Below, piece after piece: positions 23,664 to 36,434 of a DNA stretch of 64,000 bases. The translations under genes and the position numbers were made by a program. The stretch covers positions 31,443,421 through 31,507,420 of the forward strand of contig OU342804.1 of NCBI GenBank assembly GCA_910591455.2, given 5' to 3'. The stretch comes from Pholis gunnellus. Taxonomy: Eukaryota > Chordata > Actinopteri > Perciformes > Pholidae. The notes under the pieces were generated by a model. The model saw only the letters and a program-made list of their open reading frames with translations. It did not search any database and was not told the DNA's origin. How positions within the stretch are numbered: position 1 is the first letter of the stretch; every line of letters begins with the position of its first letter.

Positions 23664-24047
23664 TTATCTACCAATGTATGAAGATAGGTTAACACAAGAG
23701 GCATGTGAAATGAAGTGGGATCTGAGCCTCAGGAGCTGAACCATGACACGCTTGTGTGTTCTGGTGCCACCAGAATGATCGTTAGATGCTCTCACTGATG
23801 AAAAATCAAAGGAATCAGTGTAACTGGGGGAGGAGCGCTCAAAGCCACAGTCGATGAGACAAGGCCACTCCTTGAAGATGGTCCTGTGTGTAAACCACCA
23901 TGCACTCTCACGAGAGTCAAACAGTTTCACCTCCGCCTTCCCAAACCACTCCTGCAACAGCTGAAGAGTGTTGGACTCAGTTTGGACGGTAAAGTACCCC
24001 AGGGATGTACACCACTCTGATGGTAGACTAAGGGTCTGTGTGACCAC
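23664..24047 (-). other. Unassigned 127-codon open frame
   Basis: I do not recognise this frame. It is one of the longer non-repetitive minus-strand ORFs in the window, and its composition is protein-like: mixed hydrophobic and charged residues and several Trp, for example LQLLQEWFGKAEVKLF and KEWPCLIDCGF. There is no homologous exon nearby, no clear splice acceptor or donor pair, and LINE debris adjoins it upstream on the same strand (24240-24740). It may be a decayed transposon or retrogene fragment, or chance. Confidence 0.25.
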
Positions 24048-24239
24048 ACACCTGGCGGTTGATGTACGTTGCCGCTGTTATGTTGCATGTCCTCACCATG
24101 ACATGTCTTTTTGGAGCACGGTGCTTCAGTACTTCAGTCAGTTTATGTGGAGGGATGGAGGATTCCCTATATTCCTCACAGCTTTAGACTGGCAGATTCC
24201 ACCCCATCCAGAGAGGAACACGCACGTGTCCACTGAAAT

Positions 24240-24740
24240 GTGTGTAGTCACTCTCCCAAGGCAAACCTCCGACAAGAACAGTTTTTTTCCACGCATATGC
24301 CAGGTCTGACCAAATTGAGGGAGGGAAGGTCAGCATACGTCATTTGTCCCGATCTGGATGAGGCAAAAGCATCTGAACCACCTGGATTTTTCTCATGTGA
24401 AGGGGTCCCAGGGACAACCATATGGCTTGCAGACATCGTACCTAGCAGGCTATTCAGCAACAGCGCCGTCACCACTCTGTGGGGCATGATGTGTGACAAC
24501 AGAGAGTTTAGCACATTGACTGTGTTTGAGCACCAAGCATCATTGATGTAACTCATTCCAGCTCCTCTCGTCCCACCAGAGTCCTGCGCTCTGGCCTGCT
24601 GTCTGCCCTTCAAGTGCAGCTTGATCCAGGACAACAATGGAGTCTGGTGTTTGGTCCGGCAGTTCTGGCTGGTTGGTCGGCCGTAGCCGGTGATCGTCTC
24701 AAAGCACTTAATCCAATCCGCACACTTGTTTTTTTCGATG
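24240..24740 (-). mobile_element. LINE 5' fragment (endonuclease region, minus strand)
   Basis: The minus-strand frame contains SYINDAWCSNTV (about 24515-24553). It resembles the Y-x-N-x-x-WC motif early in the endonuclease domain of fish L2/Rex-type LINEs. A related fragment at 49200-49620 carries the same 'gagcaccaagcatc' text. There is no RT region here. Confidence 0.5.
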
Positions 24741-24946
24741 TTGATGAATATATTCTGTCATATGCCATTAACAAACATGAAAACAATAACATATTAGTAC
24801 AAAATATGTAACAAATTCCAACCTTGTATGTACATACAAGGTTACAAAGTTTTTTTCCTGTATTGTCTTTCAATATCATTTGAGCTCTTCGCAGGCTCCT
24901 CTTCTCACCAATATTATTGATCCTCAGTAGATAGTAGTAGTAGTAA

Positions 24947-25245
24947 ATTGTAAATGAACTTGTACTTGTATATTGCTTTTCTAGTCTTCCAACCACTCAA
25001 AGCGCTTGAACATTACATGTCATTCACCCATTCACACCCATTCATACACTGATGGCAGGGGTTGCCATGCAAGGTGCCACCTGCACATCAGGACACTAAT
25101 AACCATTCACACACAGCCTGTGGAAGCAATTTGGGGTTAAGCGTCTTACCCAAGGACACATTGATATGGACTAGCGGAGCCGGGGATCAATAGATCCTCT
25201 GATTGAAGGACGACCCTGCTCTACCACCGATCCACAGTCACTCCC
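24947..25245 (+). repeat. Common fish interspersed repeat, copy B
   Basis: Second copy of the 4070-4375 repeat, in the same orientation. It retains 'cattcatacactgatggcag' and 'gaaggacgaccctgctctac'. Copy B reads more complete at its left edge. Confidence 0.7.
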
Positions 25246-25249
25246 TAAT

Positions 25250-27184
25250 TGGTACTAATGATGTTATGGGCGGTTTCAATCACCTGCTGTAGAGCCCTCC
25301 TCGCCTGGGCAGTGCACATCTCATGCAAGTTAGTACTATTTTGGATTCTTTCTATTGCTCCTCTGTGAAAAAAAAGTAATATTGGATATTTAAAATAAAA
25401 AAAATTAAAAATGATATGTATGTAATCAACTGGGGAAGTTTCATGGTCATATCCATTAGTTAAAATGTTTTACCCTCGTCACACGTAGTGTCTTGCAAAA
25501 TGTATGATATTTTACAATACATATCTTTCAAAGTGTTTTCTCTACTCTTCACTTCAGTAGCACTTAACATTCAGTATATCAAACTTTCCAGTTTCATTCC
25601 TATCTATATTCTGAAGGTTTTCATCGAGGGCTTTGTTCATATAGTATTCATACCCAGATTTAGATTTTTCAACAGCTGTTGATTTAGATTTTATTCTGAA
25701 AAACATGGAGAGATTTTACACTAATATGTAAGCAAAATGAAACAATAACTTCTAACCTGGCTTTGTCCAATGTCGAGATTCCTTGAAATGTTTGCAAATT
25801 AGCACAAATTAGACAAGATAATGCCTCATTTGCATATTTAAATATAAATTGTCAGAAAATATTGTAACCATGGTGATATATATTGAGGGATGTCTTCCAA
25901 CAATGTGATATTACTTTTACTGATGTAAAAGATCTGACTTCTTCCTCCACCACTGTATATGAAGTATGATAAAAAATATACCGATCCCCTGTCGAGATTG
26001 AACTCCATCATAGTAGGGATGGAGGGCTTTGATTGGCTGATACTTGAGGTTTAGTAACAGGACAATCCAAGGCAAAGCGATGTACAGTTCAGGCCTAGTC
26101 ATAACTAAGTAAAGAAATGAGAGCATCAATGAAGAGAGACAGTAGAGAGACATAAAGGCCCAGAGAGAAGGGTTGTCTGTCTCTCCCACAGATGAAAGAC
26201 AGTCAGCGACAAGGAGGAGGAGAAGTCTTTTCTTTTGCTGATGAAAACAAGAATCAGCCAGGCTAAAGGTAAAGAGGGCTTTCGTATGGCGGCGGGCCGT
26301 GTTCAAAAGACACACCTGTTGTTTGGCCTGTCGCAGTCTATCCGTCCATCCCTTTCTGTCTGTCTTGTCAGTCTGTCTCCCTACACAGACGCAACAAGTA
26401 AAAACTTCAAACAAGCCACCACACCCACTAAAACACACACAGACACACACACACACATAATTTAACCACAGAAATCAACTGTACGGTGAGGTAGGCTCCA
26501 GCTAAGGTATATGGAAGAAAAAACAGCTACACTCAACACTAACATTCACAAATCTATCTTCTGAGTATCAAATACTCATCGCCTGTATGCTTAAAAGATG
26601 GACATTTTTTGGCTTTTCCCTTTGCTGAGGATGCAAAAGTATAAGAACCAGAGTTTTGCACATGAATAAAATTAACATTATTCTTGTCCAAAACTTTGTC
26701 TGTGTAATATTTTTAAATGAAAGTAGAATATTTGAGAGAGAAAAAAGTTCTACAATTTCAAGATTGTAATACCATCATAATAACCAGCTGAGTCAGCTTT
26801 TACTTGTCATGACATGAAGTTGGAGATTTTATCAATGGGCACCCCATTAACAACAATTTTAGCATACTGAATTGAAGAATAACCAATAACATACTTTAGT
26901 CACTTTCACATTTGGCTCAGAGAAAGAGTGGGTTGTCCTCTAGTCCAAAGATCGGGCAGGTAGCCCATCCCATAATTTCATTCGGGCCAAATTAAATGAT
27001 GGGACAGGCTTATTATGGTCCTGCAACAGCCAACAATTTTTTCTCTTTTTGGTCAGAGCATTTGATTAATTGATTGCTGTCAGTAACTAGAATATCAAGA
27101 AACATCAAAAATGTTTTTGAAGATTACCAATGTACAAATATACAAATACATAAATGAATTAAAGCTTTATGCAACTATGTACGG
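25250..27184. other. Gene-free stretch
   Basis: No gene was recognised. A short (CA)n lies near 26437-26457. The minus frame 25917-26456 is AT/CA-driven with no family signature. Confidence 0.5.
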
Positions 27185-28195
27185 GGGGCCTACATCGTAA
27201 ATGGCCTAATGACTGTATCGCCCCCTAGTGGTTGAATGGAAATAAAATGTTAGGGTGAATAATAGGATGCAATGTGCACACATGCGACAAAATTCGCGAT
27301 TATAGGCAAAATGATTTTGAAGTTATGAGTATTGAAAAACAAAGCCACGCCCTATTAAGTTCATTGGTCCATATCTTCTACATAAAATTAGATATCAACA
27401 AGGTTTTCATAACTTTTGATGATATAGATCCAATAATGATCCACAGCAAATTTAGTACCAATCAGAAACCGCGTGTAGGAGGAGTTTGCAAAAATTAGTT
27501 TTTCACAAAATTCAAAATGGCGGAGGATTTTGGGAGGCGGAGTTTAGGGGTCTGATTGGCTTTATTGTAGAGTAGTCAGTATGTGTGTGTCGAATTTCAA
27601 GTAAATCGGACACTTGGTGAGAGGCGCCGCCAGTCAAACTTCTAGGGGGCGCTAGTGAGCAATTTTGTCAAACTCGAGCATGGGACCCATAAAATATCAA
27701 ATCAATCCTGTTATGCTCGCCAAATATGGGGAGTTTTGGGATATGATAAAGCCCCCAAAAAGGCAATTCCGTGGAGAGACAAATAATAATAATAATTCCT
27801 ACAGTTTCAATAGGGACCTCGTGGCCCGACGTTGTCGGTGCTCTGGCCCTAATCATAATGACATTTTGCTCATTCACTCAAAATGTCAAAATTTACAGTA
27901 TACCTCCAGGCTTTTTTTGTAATTCTCCACATTTCACATCTGACTACTTAATTTCATACATGTAGGTGAACCTTCAATGGGTGTCTAGATGTTAGGAACT
28001 TTGTGGGGGGCGTTCTTGAGCCTTTTTGACACACCCAAGCCCCTGTAATATCAAATAGTTCCCCATGGGTGAGATGTGTGCAAAGTTTCTCAACTCTTTG
28101 AGCGAGCATGTCATGTCCCACAAAAAAGTGAATAATTATAATTGATTGCATTATTGCATTGCATTGGTCGGTGTCCTGGCCCTAATAAAGTACAG
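27185..28195. repeat. Long dispersed non-coding repeat
   Basis: The block contains 'cgccccctagtggttgaatg', 'gggggcgctagtgagc', 'ggtgctctggccctaat' (27838) and a second 'gtgtcctggccctaataaag' (28171). Such text is frequent in non-autonomous fish repeats. The repetition of the 'ggccctaat' end motif about 330 bp apart suggests a tandem or composite copy. Confidence 0.45.
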
Positions 28196-28199
28196 CTGA

Positions 28200-31100
28200 G
28201 TAGTATTTGACAAATTAAAACGACAACGTGATGATGACGCTAGATGAAAAGTCAGAGAATCACCAAAGTCAGTAGGCTCCATCCTTTTTGGAACATTAAT
28301 GTTTCGTCAATCCATTCAAAGCTGTTGAGGGAGTCTTTGATGTTATCAAAGACGTATAATATCGTCAAGATACATCAAGGTACAGACACTGCTCTTGCCT
28401 TTTTCCACACTTTGGACACATTTTTTAATCTGTTACAACCATCAAAATAAAAAAACATTTGATGTGTAAACCTCTGCCTTGTCACTAACTAACTGTGGAA
28501 TTAAGAAAAAAGAGGGGAAAAAAGAAAAGGAAGGAAGCAAGGTTCAATGTGCCACGAGATCAGTGTTTGATGGTCATACAGTCATGTAAGTTACAGGCCC
28601 TCCCTGCTGCTTCCCTAATTGCAACCCTGCAAACCACCCTGACTGCAGTCTAAACCGTCCCACTGTGCACTTGGTGGCGAGATCAGACCTCCGGGATAAG
28701 ACCTCAACCAAGCCCATCACTATACATAGCCTTTCATTATCCATTGATCAATGCTTTTTCACACAGAAACTTCCGTTATTTACCTGTGTCTTTGTCTTTG
28801 AGATAAGATTTCACTCACCAGTTGCAAAGAGGTGGGGATCAACGTCAAATAGGGCAGTTTGGTCAGTCCAACTTTGACACTCTAGATGACAAAACTGAAG
28901 AGGGGTACCTAGGGTGAAAAGTCGGGCCACTGAATAATCTACCGTATTTCAACAGATGGGGGTGAGAATGTGCTAACCATGTAAGTAAGCAGTTTGTGAA
29001 AATAGCCACTCACTGTCTGATGCTAGTAATACATCCGTGGTCTGATTTCCAGATCTGCAGTTATTTCTTAACATACAATCAAATACATCAGATCCCTAAT
29101 CATTTCAATGACTGACTAATCTGTGAAGGTGATGAAGCAACCTTTGTCTCGCTCATAGCTCATAAATGATTCATTCATGAGATTGTGTTAGCCTGTAGAT
29201 ATATATATATATAAGCTAATGCTAGCTCAATTGTTACTGTTGTAAGTTCTTCTTCTGTAGCTTGTCTGGCGACCCTGATTTACATGTAGCTGACAAAACA
29301 AAGACAGATTGGAATCAGATTTGTGATGTGACCAACAGAAACACATATATGTGGCACATATAACATATTGTTAGGCCATCATGATACCACAAATACAAAT
29401 TGTAATCTCAAAATCAAAACATTAAATATGTTAATGAATAGAATAAAATTCTTGTGGCGTAGGCTGACATATCAAAACAATTGAAAAGTCACTTAATAGA
29501 TTGTTAAATCAATAATAATAATTGTTAAGTCAATAAACACCAATTTGGTTGTTGATGGAAAAACTTAAGGACAAAAGTAGAAGTAATTCTGAAAAAAAAT
29601 TAGCTTTCACACAAGGATTAAATGCCTACAGAATGGTTTGTTGTAATAATCACGTTATTAGATCTGTAGGTTCAAGGAAACGCTTTTGTCATCAGAGTGC
29701 TCTCAAAGAAACTCTACTACAAGTAAGAAAGAACTGACAAGGTACAATATCAAATATATCTAGAGGGCACCCGAAAAACAAACAGTTTCAAAAAGGCAGA
29801 ACAAGGTAAAAATACTAAAATGGAACAGAAAATCATCAAGACGGACATGCACCCTCACACAATCCGGTGTCATGCACACACACAAACACACTAATGGACA
29901 CATAGCATTAAAGACCCACAAAAAACTCTCCTGCACACACAGCAAAACCTGTATGGAAGTATATGGAAGACTAAAGAGGAATTATGCATCAACAGGGATG
30001 CTCATGCTCGTAATGATTAAAGCTGCTCAAGCTCACTTTGTCTTAAGTTCGCCAGAGCACCTATTCAATTTCACATGAAGTCAAGGGTCATCCTTATGGA
30101 CCATTACTGTCAAAATAAAAGCTAGGACAGTGGAAGTTTTCTTTCTCCATCAGATGGAGACAAAGAGCAGTCTTTGTTGTCAATATTATATAAAATGAAT
30201 GTGGCTGTGTCCAACCTGTTCTCGCTACCAAAGCGCCAAATACCGTCGCTTTGTCAGAGCCCCTCGGCGTATAATACCAACGCACCAGATTTAAACTAAC
30301 TTCAATGTTAACTCTTCTACATCAGTATTAGATGGTAAAAGCAACTTACGTAGCATTAAGAGCAAGAACGTCCATGTAGGGTGGGTTGGAAGGAAGCTTG
30401 TATGGGTCAAACAAACAGGACTTTCACCCATGAGACCTCAGTTTGTGTCTCATGTGAAACCATGGAGCATAATAGTTTGAAGGGTAGAGACCAAGCTTAA
30501 GTATTGGTCAAGTTGGGAGTGATTGGGAATGTGCTGCTGTGTCTTGTTGCAGCTTGCTAATCAAAAATGTTTGGCAAGAGACCTTTTTGCGATCTGAAGT
30601 GCTCATAAGCCAAAGACTCAGAAATGCTCCTTAATGATTGGGATTGCACACCCAAATCTAATCCTGCTCTGGTGAATTCGTGCCTGTCTGCAAAAGTTGA
30701 TTGAGTCTCAGAATTTGTTTTGTTCTTTCAAATCTTTCGTCATCAATATACTTCCATTCACCCATGCAGAGATGAGGCGGACAGTCATGTATCATTAGAA
30801 ACACGTAGAGAAGGGGCAACCACATCATAGACCGGCACACACACAACCCCACACACACACGCAAAGCCAGTATAACACAGAGGGATTAGTAATGTACAAG
30901 CTGAGTGAATTCCTCGATGCTGGTTCCTCTTAAATTAAGATCAACTGGAGATCAAATGGAGATCTATTGATTCATGTTAACTCCAAGAGTTGTAATTAAA
31001 GCTTATTCACATAAAGCTTTGTTCCGCACTCAATTAAAGGCCAGGTATTTCAAGGGAAGACTGAAGTTGCATCCCCATCAATATTTCTTGGAAGCAGAAA

Positions 31101-31429
31101 TCATCTGGTTGTTTTCAAGTGGTATTATTGTTGGTGCCGCTGTCGCAAAGAACAAAACAACCAGATCGCTAGCAACTACCAACAACACTAATAAGTAGGT
31201 TTTGGTACTTATTAATCTTGTACTGACACTCTTGTTTTACATCTGTTTTTATCACTCTTCCTCTTGGCCTTCTTTTCTTCCAAGGTTACCAACATTGTCA
31301 CTACCGAATAAGGCAAAGACAAAAGGTGGTGTGCCAGGGTGTTATAATGCTTCTCTACAAAGGCACACTGAGGACAGTCCTGAACATGTTGATCAAGTTG
31401 GCTGAGAGGAGGCTGTAGATCTCACTCGT
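28200..31429. other. Gene-free stretch
   Basis: No gene was seen. A palindromic-repeat relative ('aacctgttctcgctaccaaa', about 30215-30290) resembles the flanks of the second hAT copy at 40.4-41.5 kb. Confidence 0.45.
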
Positions 31430-31662
31430 TATAAGCTATGTGAGCTGGACAATTAGCTTTCCGATTGCCATTGTTGTGCACTGCTCTGTTGCACTCTGTG
31501 CACTTGTTTTTGTTTGTTTATCATGTTTTATTGTACATTTTCCAATATGTTTTATTTATTTTTTAATTATGTCTCGTACTATTGCATTGTGTTTATTGTC
31601 ACGCACCAATCACCAAGTCAAATTCCTTATATGGCAATAATCCGTTTCTGATTCTGATCAGT
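31430..31662 (+). mobile_element. LINE 3'-end fragment
   Basis: It closes with 'gtcaaattccttatatggca' and 'aataatccgtttctgattctga', the same kind of 3' tail as the LINE at 13735-13765. It is 5'-truncated, as expected from incomplete reverse transcription. Confidence 0.6.
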
Positions 31663-31902
31663 AACTGGTATTTGCAGGTTATTCCATATTGGCGCAAGCC
31701 AAAGTGACTGAATATCAACGAACATTAGCGAAACATTTTTTATTTTTTGGCAGGAATTGACGAATTTATGCTACACAAAACCGATGCGCATAGGAGGGCC
31801 TGTAATTGGACGGCAGGTGTTCTCACCTGCAATGTGATCTGTACATGATCTAAATTAAACCTCAGTAGGTAGAGCCATAGACCCAGAGCTCTGAAAATGT
31901 AT

Positions 31903-32180
31903 TGTAACGGACTGAGTTATGTTATAAGTGTTACTGTGTTAGCAATAAGTTGGTGATTGCATTTACGGAAGTCAGTGAAGGCCTCATGAGGATATTGTTG
32001 TGTTGGTGCTGCGAGCCGAGAGAGAGAACCGGAAGCTGATGGTTAAGTCGGGTGTACGTTTAGCGGTTGCACTGTTGTTTTGGCGTAGGCTACGGCCCAC
32101 AGTAGCCTGTGTACTGTCCGACAATAAAACACCACAAATAAGAGCACGTCTCGAAGCTTTCTTGACCAAGGGTCGCTACA
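31903..32180 (+). repeat. 5' LTR
   Basis: Begins TGTAACGGAC and ends GGTCGCTACA. An AATAAA poly(A) signal lies at 32123-32128, so R-U5 occupies the last part. Identical to the 3' LTR except for G at 32153. Confidence 0.95.
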
Positions 32181-32182
32181 TT

Positions 32183-32200
32183 TGGTGTCAGAAGTAAAAC
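32183..32200 (+). other. Primer-binding site
   Basis: TGGTGTCAGAAGT starts two bases after the LTR. The TGG start pairs with the CCA end of a tRNA. The rest is close to the complement of a leucine tRNA 3' end, with mismatches, so tRNA-Leu is the likely but unproven primer. Confidence 0.7.
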
Positions 32201-32277
32201 TTTCGCATTAATCTACAGCGCCACGCCGGCTAGCAGCGGAGAAGCTAGGTGGCTAACGTTCAGTATCGGGGAGAAAC

Positions 32278-33270
32278 ATGTGGTCAGGGAGCCGTCTCGA
32301 GCTTAAGCGGGAAGAAGAAAGTGACGGACAAGGACGGGATGGCGCAGCCGAGGCCTGGCGGACGATGAAACACAGAGAGCGGGTCAAGGAAATGACCGCG
32401 AAGATGGCTGCCGAGGCTGGTTTGGGCCGCTCGGACCGCGCCGGTGGTGGATATAGCGGCCGTAAAATAATGACGGCGGCCGAAGAAATGGACATGACCG
32501 AACACCCTGGACCACACGGAGAAGCTGTTCCGGTCACAATAAAGACCCCCAGATACGACGGTAAATCTAACTGGGAAGCTTTTCATGCACAATTTGAACT
32601 GTTAGCCCAGGCCAGTAGATGGCCCACTTCAGTAAAAGCTCTCCAGCTAGCGATGTGCCTCACGGGTGATGCTTTGTCAAGTCTACTGCTGCTAAGTCCT
32701 GATGATAGGAGAGATTATGATGCACTAATTGGGGCTCTAAAGCGACGATTTGGACAGTGCTCTGCCACTAGCCTGCTCCGCTCTGAACTGTGCAGCAGAC
32801 AGCGACGGCCAGAGGAGCCGCTGAGGGAGCTCGCTAATGACATCGAGGGGCTTGTACACCGCACCTACGCCCACATGCCCCCTCCCATCCAGAGCGAGCT
32901 AGCTAGGGACCATTTCCTCCAGGCCCTGCTTCCAGCTGACCTGCGCATCCAGACGCTACTGGCTCACCCCGGGTCGCTCCAGGAGGCTTTGGAGTCAGCT
33001 ACGGAGAGAGAGATGCTGTGTGCTGGCGCCTTGGGTAAAGGGGTTGAAAAATCACCAAAGGTGAGAACTGCTTGTGAGGCTGACATGGACTTGGTGCAGC
33101 CTGCCTGGATGGGGGAGCTAACCCAGCTGGTGAGGGCTGCTACTCTGAGAGAAGAGAGGCAGGACAAGCCACGACCAAGAGTCTGCTGGGGGTGTGGGCA
33201 GCCTGGCCACCTGGTCCGACACTGCCCTCGTACCACTGCGAACAAGGGAAACGAGCCGGGGACCGCATAA
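32278..33270 (+). CDS. gag: Gag polyprotein (capsid-nucleocapsid)
   Basis: 330 codons starting at an ATG about 95 bases after the LTR. Residues about 80-250 form the helical retrotransposon capsid-type domain, with a recognisable YDG...W...F segment near residue 93 and conserved LTGDA and L-x-x-RFG blocks. Residues 303-316 are a single CCHC zinc knuckle, C-x2-C-x4-H-x4-C, which binds genomic RNA. The N-terminus is rich in Arg, Lys and Glu. The stop (33268-33270) lies downstream of a -1 slippery heptamer, so a fraction of ribosomes should continue into pol. The frame is intact, so this copy could still supply capsid protein. Assignment to Ty3/Gypsy Gag is firm through the neighbouring pol. Confidence 0.92.
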   Translation: MWSGSRLELKREEESDGQGRDGAAEAWRTMKHRERVKEMTAKMAAEAGLGRSDRAGGGYSGRKIMTAAEEMDMTEHPGPHGEAVPVTIKTPRYDGKSNWEAFHAQFELLAQASRWPTSVKALQLAMCLTGDALSSLLLLSPDDRRDYDALIGALKRRFGQCSATSLLRSELCSRQRRPEEPLRELANDIEGLVHRTYAHMPPPIQSELARDHFLQALLPADLRIQTLLAHPGSLQEALESATEREMLCAGALGKGVEKSPKVRTACEADMDLVQPAWMGELTQLVRAATLREERQDKPRPRVCWGCGQPGHLVRHCPRTTANKGNEPGTA

Positions 33271-33289
33271 TCAGGACGATGCGGACCCC
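33246..33289 (+). promoter_or_regulatory. -1 programmed ribosomal frameshift signal (gag to pol)
   Basis: The heptamer GGGAAAC (33246-33252) sits in the gag frame as G GGA AAC, the X-XXY-YYZ pattern. Slippage by -1 leads directly into the pol frame. Five bases later an imperfect 9-bp stem can form between 33258-33266 (GGGGACCGC) and 33281-33289 (GCGGACCCC), with one internal A-A mismatch and a 14-base loop. The gag stop lies inside the loop region. The heptamer, spacing and stem are visible directly. Use in cells is inference. Confidence 0.75.
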
Positions 33290-36200
33290 TGACACTCTAT
33301 CCCGACCCCCTTTAAATAACGAAGCTGCGCAACTCTCTGACCAAGTAGGAGCACCCCGACCACTGGAGGATTTTGATGGTCAGCTGGAGCGACTAGTGGT
33401 GCTGGGTCGAACCTGGATAGGAGACTGTTGGTATGCACCGCTGACTATTGGAGGGACATGCTGCTCTGCACTGGTAGACACGGGTTCGTCAGCAACCCTG
33501 GTGAGGCCCGATGTGGTGAAAAATGGAACTGTTATTTTCCCCACGATAGTGAAACTGCAGTCAGTCACCGGAGAACGAGCCCCTATGGTTGGGGAAGCAA
33601 TTGTGACTCTGGGGCTGGGAAGAAAAGCTGTCCGCTGCCCGGTGTGGGTTGCTAACCTGGAAGACTGCATACTGGGACTGGATATTCTCGGGGCTTTGGA
33701 CTGTGTCATAAACACGAAGAGAGGAACTCTCACTTTTCCTGATGGCCATGTCATCCAGATGTGGCGACAGCCACCCCGGCCTGGCTGTGTCACGACCCAC
33801 ACCATTGCCACACTAACGGCTGAGACAACAAACTCTGCTGCTACCAGCGGCATTCCTCCTAACGAGCCACCTGCACTGCCCTCCACCCTGCCAGCTGCTG
33901 AGCTGCACCCATCTCCAACCACTGTCCGGCCAGCTACAGGTTCATTCACACAGGCGACAAACACCTCTTCACCTGACGACAGCGAAAGGGTCTTGGCAGT
34001 GAAGGAGGTCTGGCAGAAAAACTGCGATGGTCTGACTCCTAGTGAGCAAAGTCTGCTGTGGCAGCTTCTACTTGAGTTCAAGGACTGTTTTTCACTGTCG
34101 GAAGACGATGTGGGCCGTACAGACCTCATCCAGCATAACATCGAAACAGGAGATGCACAGCCGATCAGGATGAGACCTCGACGCCTCCCACTGGCCAGGC
34201 AGGCTGCGGCAGACAAAGCCCTGCAAGGGATGCGGCGAGCTGGAATCATTGAGCCCTCCACCAGCCCCTGGGCCTCCCCGGTCGTCATGATCCCCAAAAA
34301 GCAGAAGGAGAAGTGGCGTTTCTGTGTGGACTACAGACCCCTCAACAAAGTGACCAAAAAGGACTCCTATCCTCTTCCACGCATCGATGAGGCCCTCGAA
34401 ACAGTGGCAGGGTCATCCTGGTACTCCTCTTTGGACCTACGGAGCGGGTATTGGCAGGTCCCCCTCGGCCCTGAAGCTCGGGCCAAAACGGCCTTCATCA
34501 CTAACGGGGGCTTGTGGCAGTTTAAAGTCCTTCCGTTTGGCCTCTGCAATGCCCCTGCCACGTTTGAGAGACTAATGGACAAGGTACTCGCTGGTATCCC
34601 TCGGCAGGAGTGTGTTGTGTACCTGGACGACATACTGGTGCATGGTGAGTCATTCCAGGCATCTCTCAAAGCCCTGAGGCGGGTGCTGGAGAGGGTGGCA
34701 GCAGCAGGTCTAAAACTGCACCCACAGGAATGCTCCTTCATGCAACGAGAGGTCACATTTCTGGGGCACAAGCTTGGGGGCGGTGGTGTCAGCACCATGG
34801 ATGAGAAGGTCCAGACTGTGAAGGATTGGCCTACCCCCAGCACTGTGCAGGACCTGAAAAGCTTCCTGGGCCTGGCCTCCTACTACAGGAAGTTTGTGAG
34901 AGGGTTTTCCTGCATAGCCGCACCTCTGTTCCGCCTGTTTCAAAAAGGGGTGGGGTTTGATTGGACAGAGGAGTGCCAGGCAGCTTTCACTGCACTGCAA
35001 AGAGCCCTGGTGGAGGCCCCAATCCTCTCACCGCCTGACCCCACCCTGCCTTTTATCTTCGACACAGACGCCAGTAATGCAGGCGCAGGTGCTGTGCTGG
35101 CCCAAGTGACTCCCGAAGGAGAGAGAGTGGTGGCTTACCACAGCAGACAGTTTAACAAAGCTGAACGTCGCTACTGTGTCACAAGGCGGGAACTGCTGGC
35201 TGTGGTCAGTGCCATCCGACACTTCAAATATTACCTTGGGGGCCTCCACTTCACAGTCAGGACAGACCACTCTGCCTTACAGTGGCTCATGTCTTTCAGA
35301 GAGCCAGAAGGCCAGCTGGCACGCTGGATTGAGGAGCTGCAGGCATATGATTTCACTGTGGTCCACAGACCGGGGGCATGCCATGGAAACGCAGACGCAC
35401 TTTCACGCCGCCCCTGCAGCGCTGATGGCTGCAGCTACTGTGAGAAAAGAGAGGCGCAGGAAGAAGAGCGGCTGCAACCTGATGTGAAATGTGCTGCAGT
35501 AGGACCAGAGGGCACGCCAGCAGGCCACGGACTGACAGCTGTGGACGCAACAGAGTGGGGGTGCAGACAGGAAGACGATGTCGACATAAGGCCAGTGCTC
35601 ACTTGGGTGGGAGCCCGGCAGCGACCAGCTTGGGGAGAGGTTGCCTTGTGTTCTCGAGCCACAAAGGGACTCTGGTCAATTTTTCCAGTCCTGCGCCTGC
35701 GGGATGGTGTGCTGCAGAGGGGGTGGAAAGAGCCAGCGACGGGAGAGACACAGTGGCAGGTGGTGGTGCCCAGGGCTCTGAGAGAGACAGTGCTCCAGGC
35801 AATGCACGGAGCTCCTGGATCTGGTCACTTCGGGGTTACTAAGACCCTCCGCCGCCTCCGCCAGGGGTTCTACTGGGGCCAACATAGGCGGGATGTGGAG
35901 GACTACTGCCGCCGCTGCGACAGCTGCACTGCACGGAAAGGCCCTGCGGACAGATCTCATGCCCAGCTCCAACAGTTCCCAGCTGGGTGTCCAATGGAAA
36001 GGGTGGGGATTGACGTTCTCGGACCTTTTCCCCACTCAGAGAGAGGTAACCGTTACATCCTCACTGCCATGGACTATTTTACTAAGTGGCCTGAAGCTTA
36101 CTGCCTGCCAGACCAGGAGGCGGTGACTATAGTTGATGCTCTGGTGGGGGGGATGTTCAGCAGATTTGGGGCCCCTGAAGTCATCCACACAGACCAGGGC

Positions 36201-36402
36201 AGGAACTTCGAGTCCCGTGTCTTCGCTGCCATGTGTGACAAACTGGGTTCCCACAAGACCCGCACAACACCCCTCCACCCACAGAGCGATGGTCTGGTCG
36301 AGAGATTTAACCGCACACTGGCGCAGCAGCTCGCCATAGTGACAGCTAAACACCAACGTGACTGGGACGACCATGTACCTCTCGTGCTGATGGCGTACAG
36401 GT

Positions 36403-36434
36403 CTGCTGTACAGGACTCCTGCTGTACAGGAGTC
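36403..36434 (+). repeat. 16-bp tandem duplication at the pol break
   Basis: Units 36403-36418 and 36419-36434 agree at 15 of 16 bases. Just downstream, the reading of pol shifts frame and ends at TGA 36441-36443. The linker normally found between the integrase core and the C-terminal domain is missing, so the junction probably marks an internal deletion repaired with a small templated duplication. Confidence 0.75.

Noticed and set aside
33380..36035. Several long minus-strand ORFs (up to 305 codons) under pol
   Set aside because: Antisense shadows of the GC-rich pol frame. They lack any family motif.
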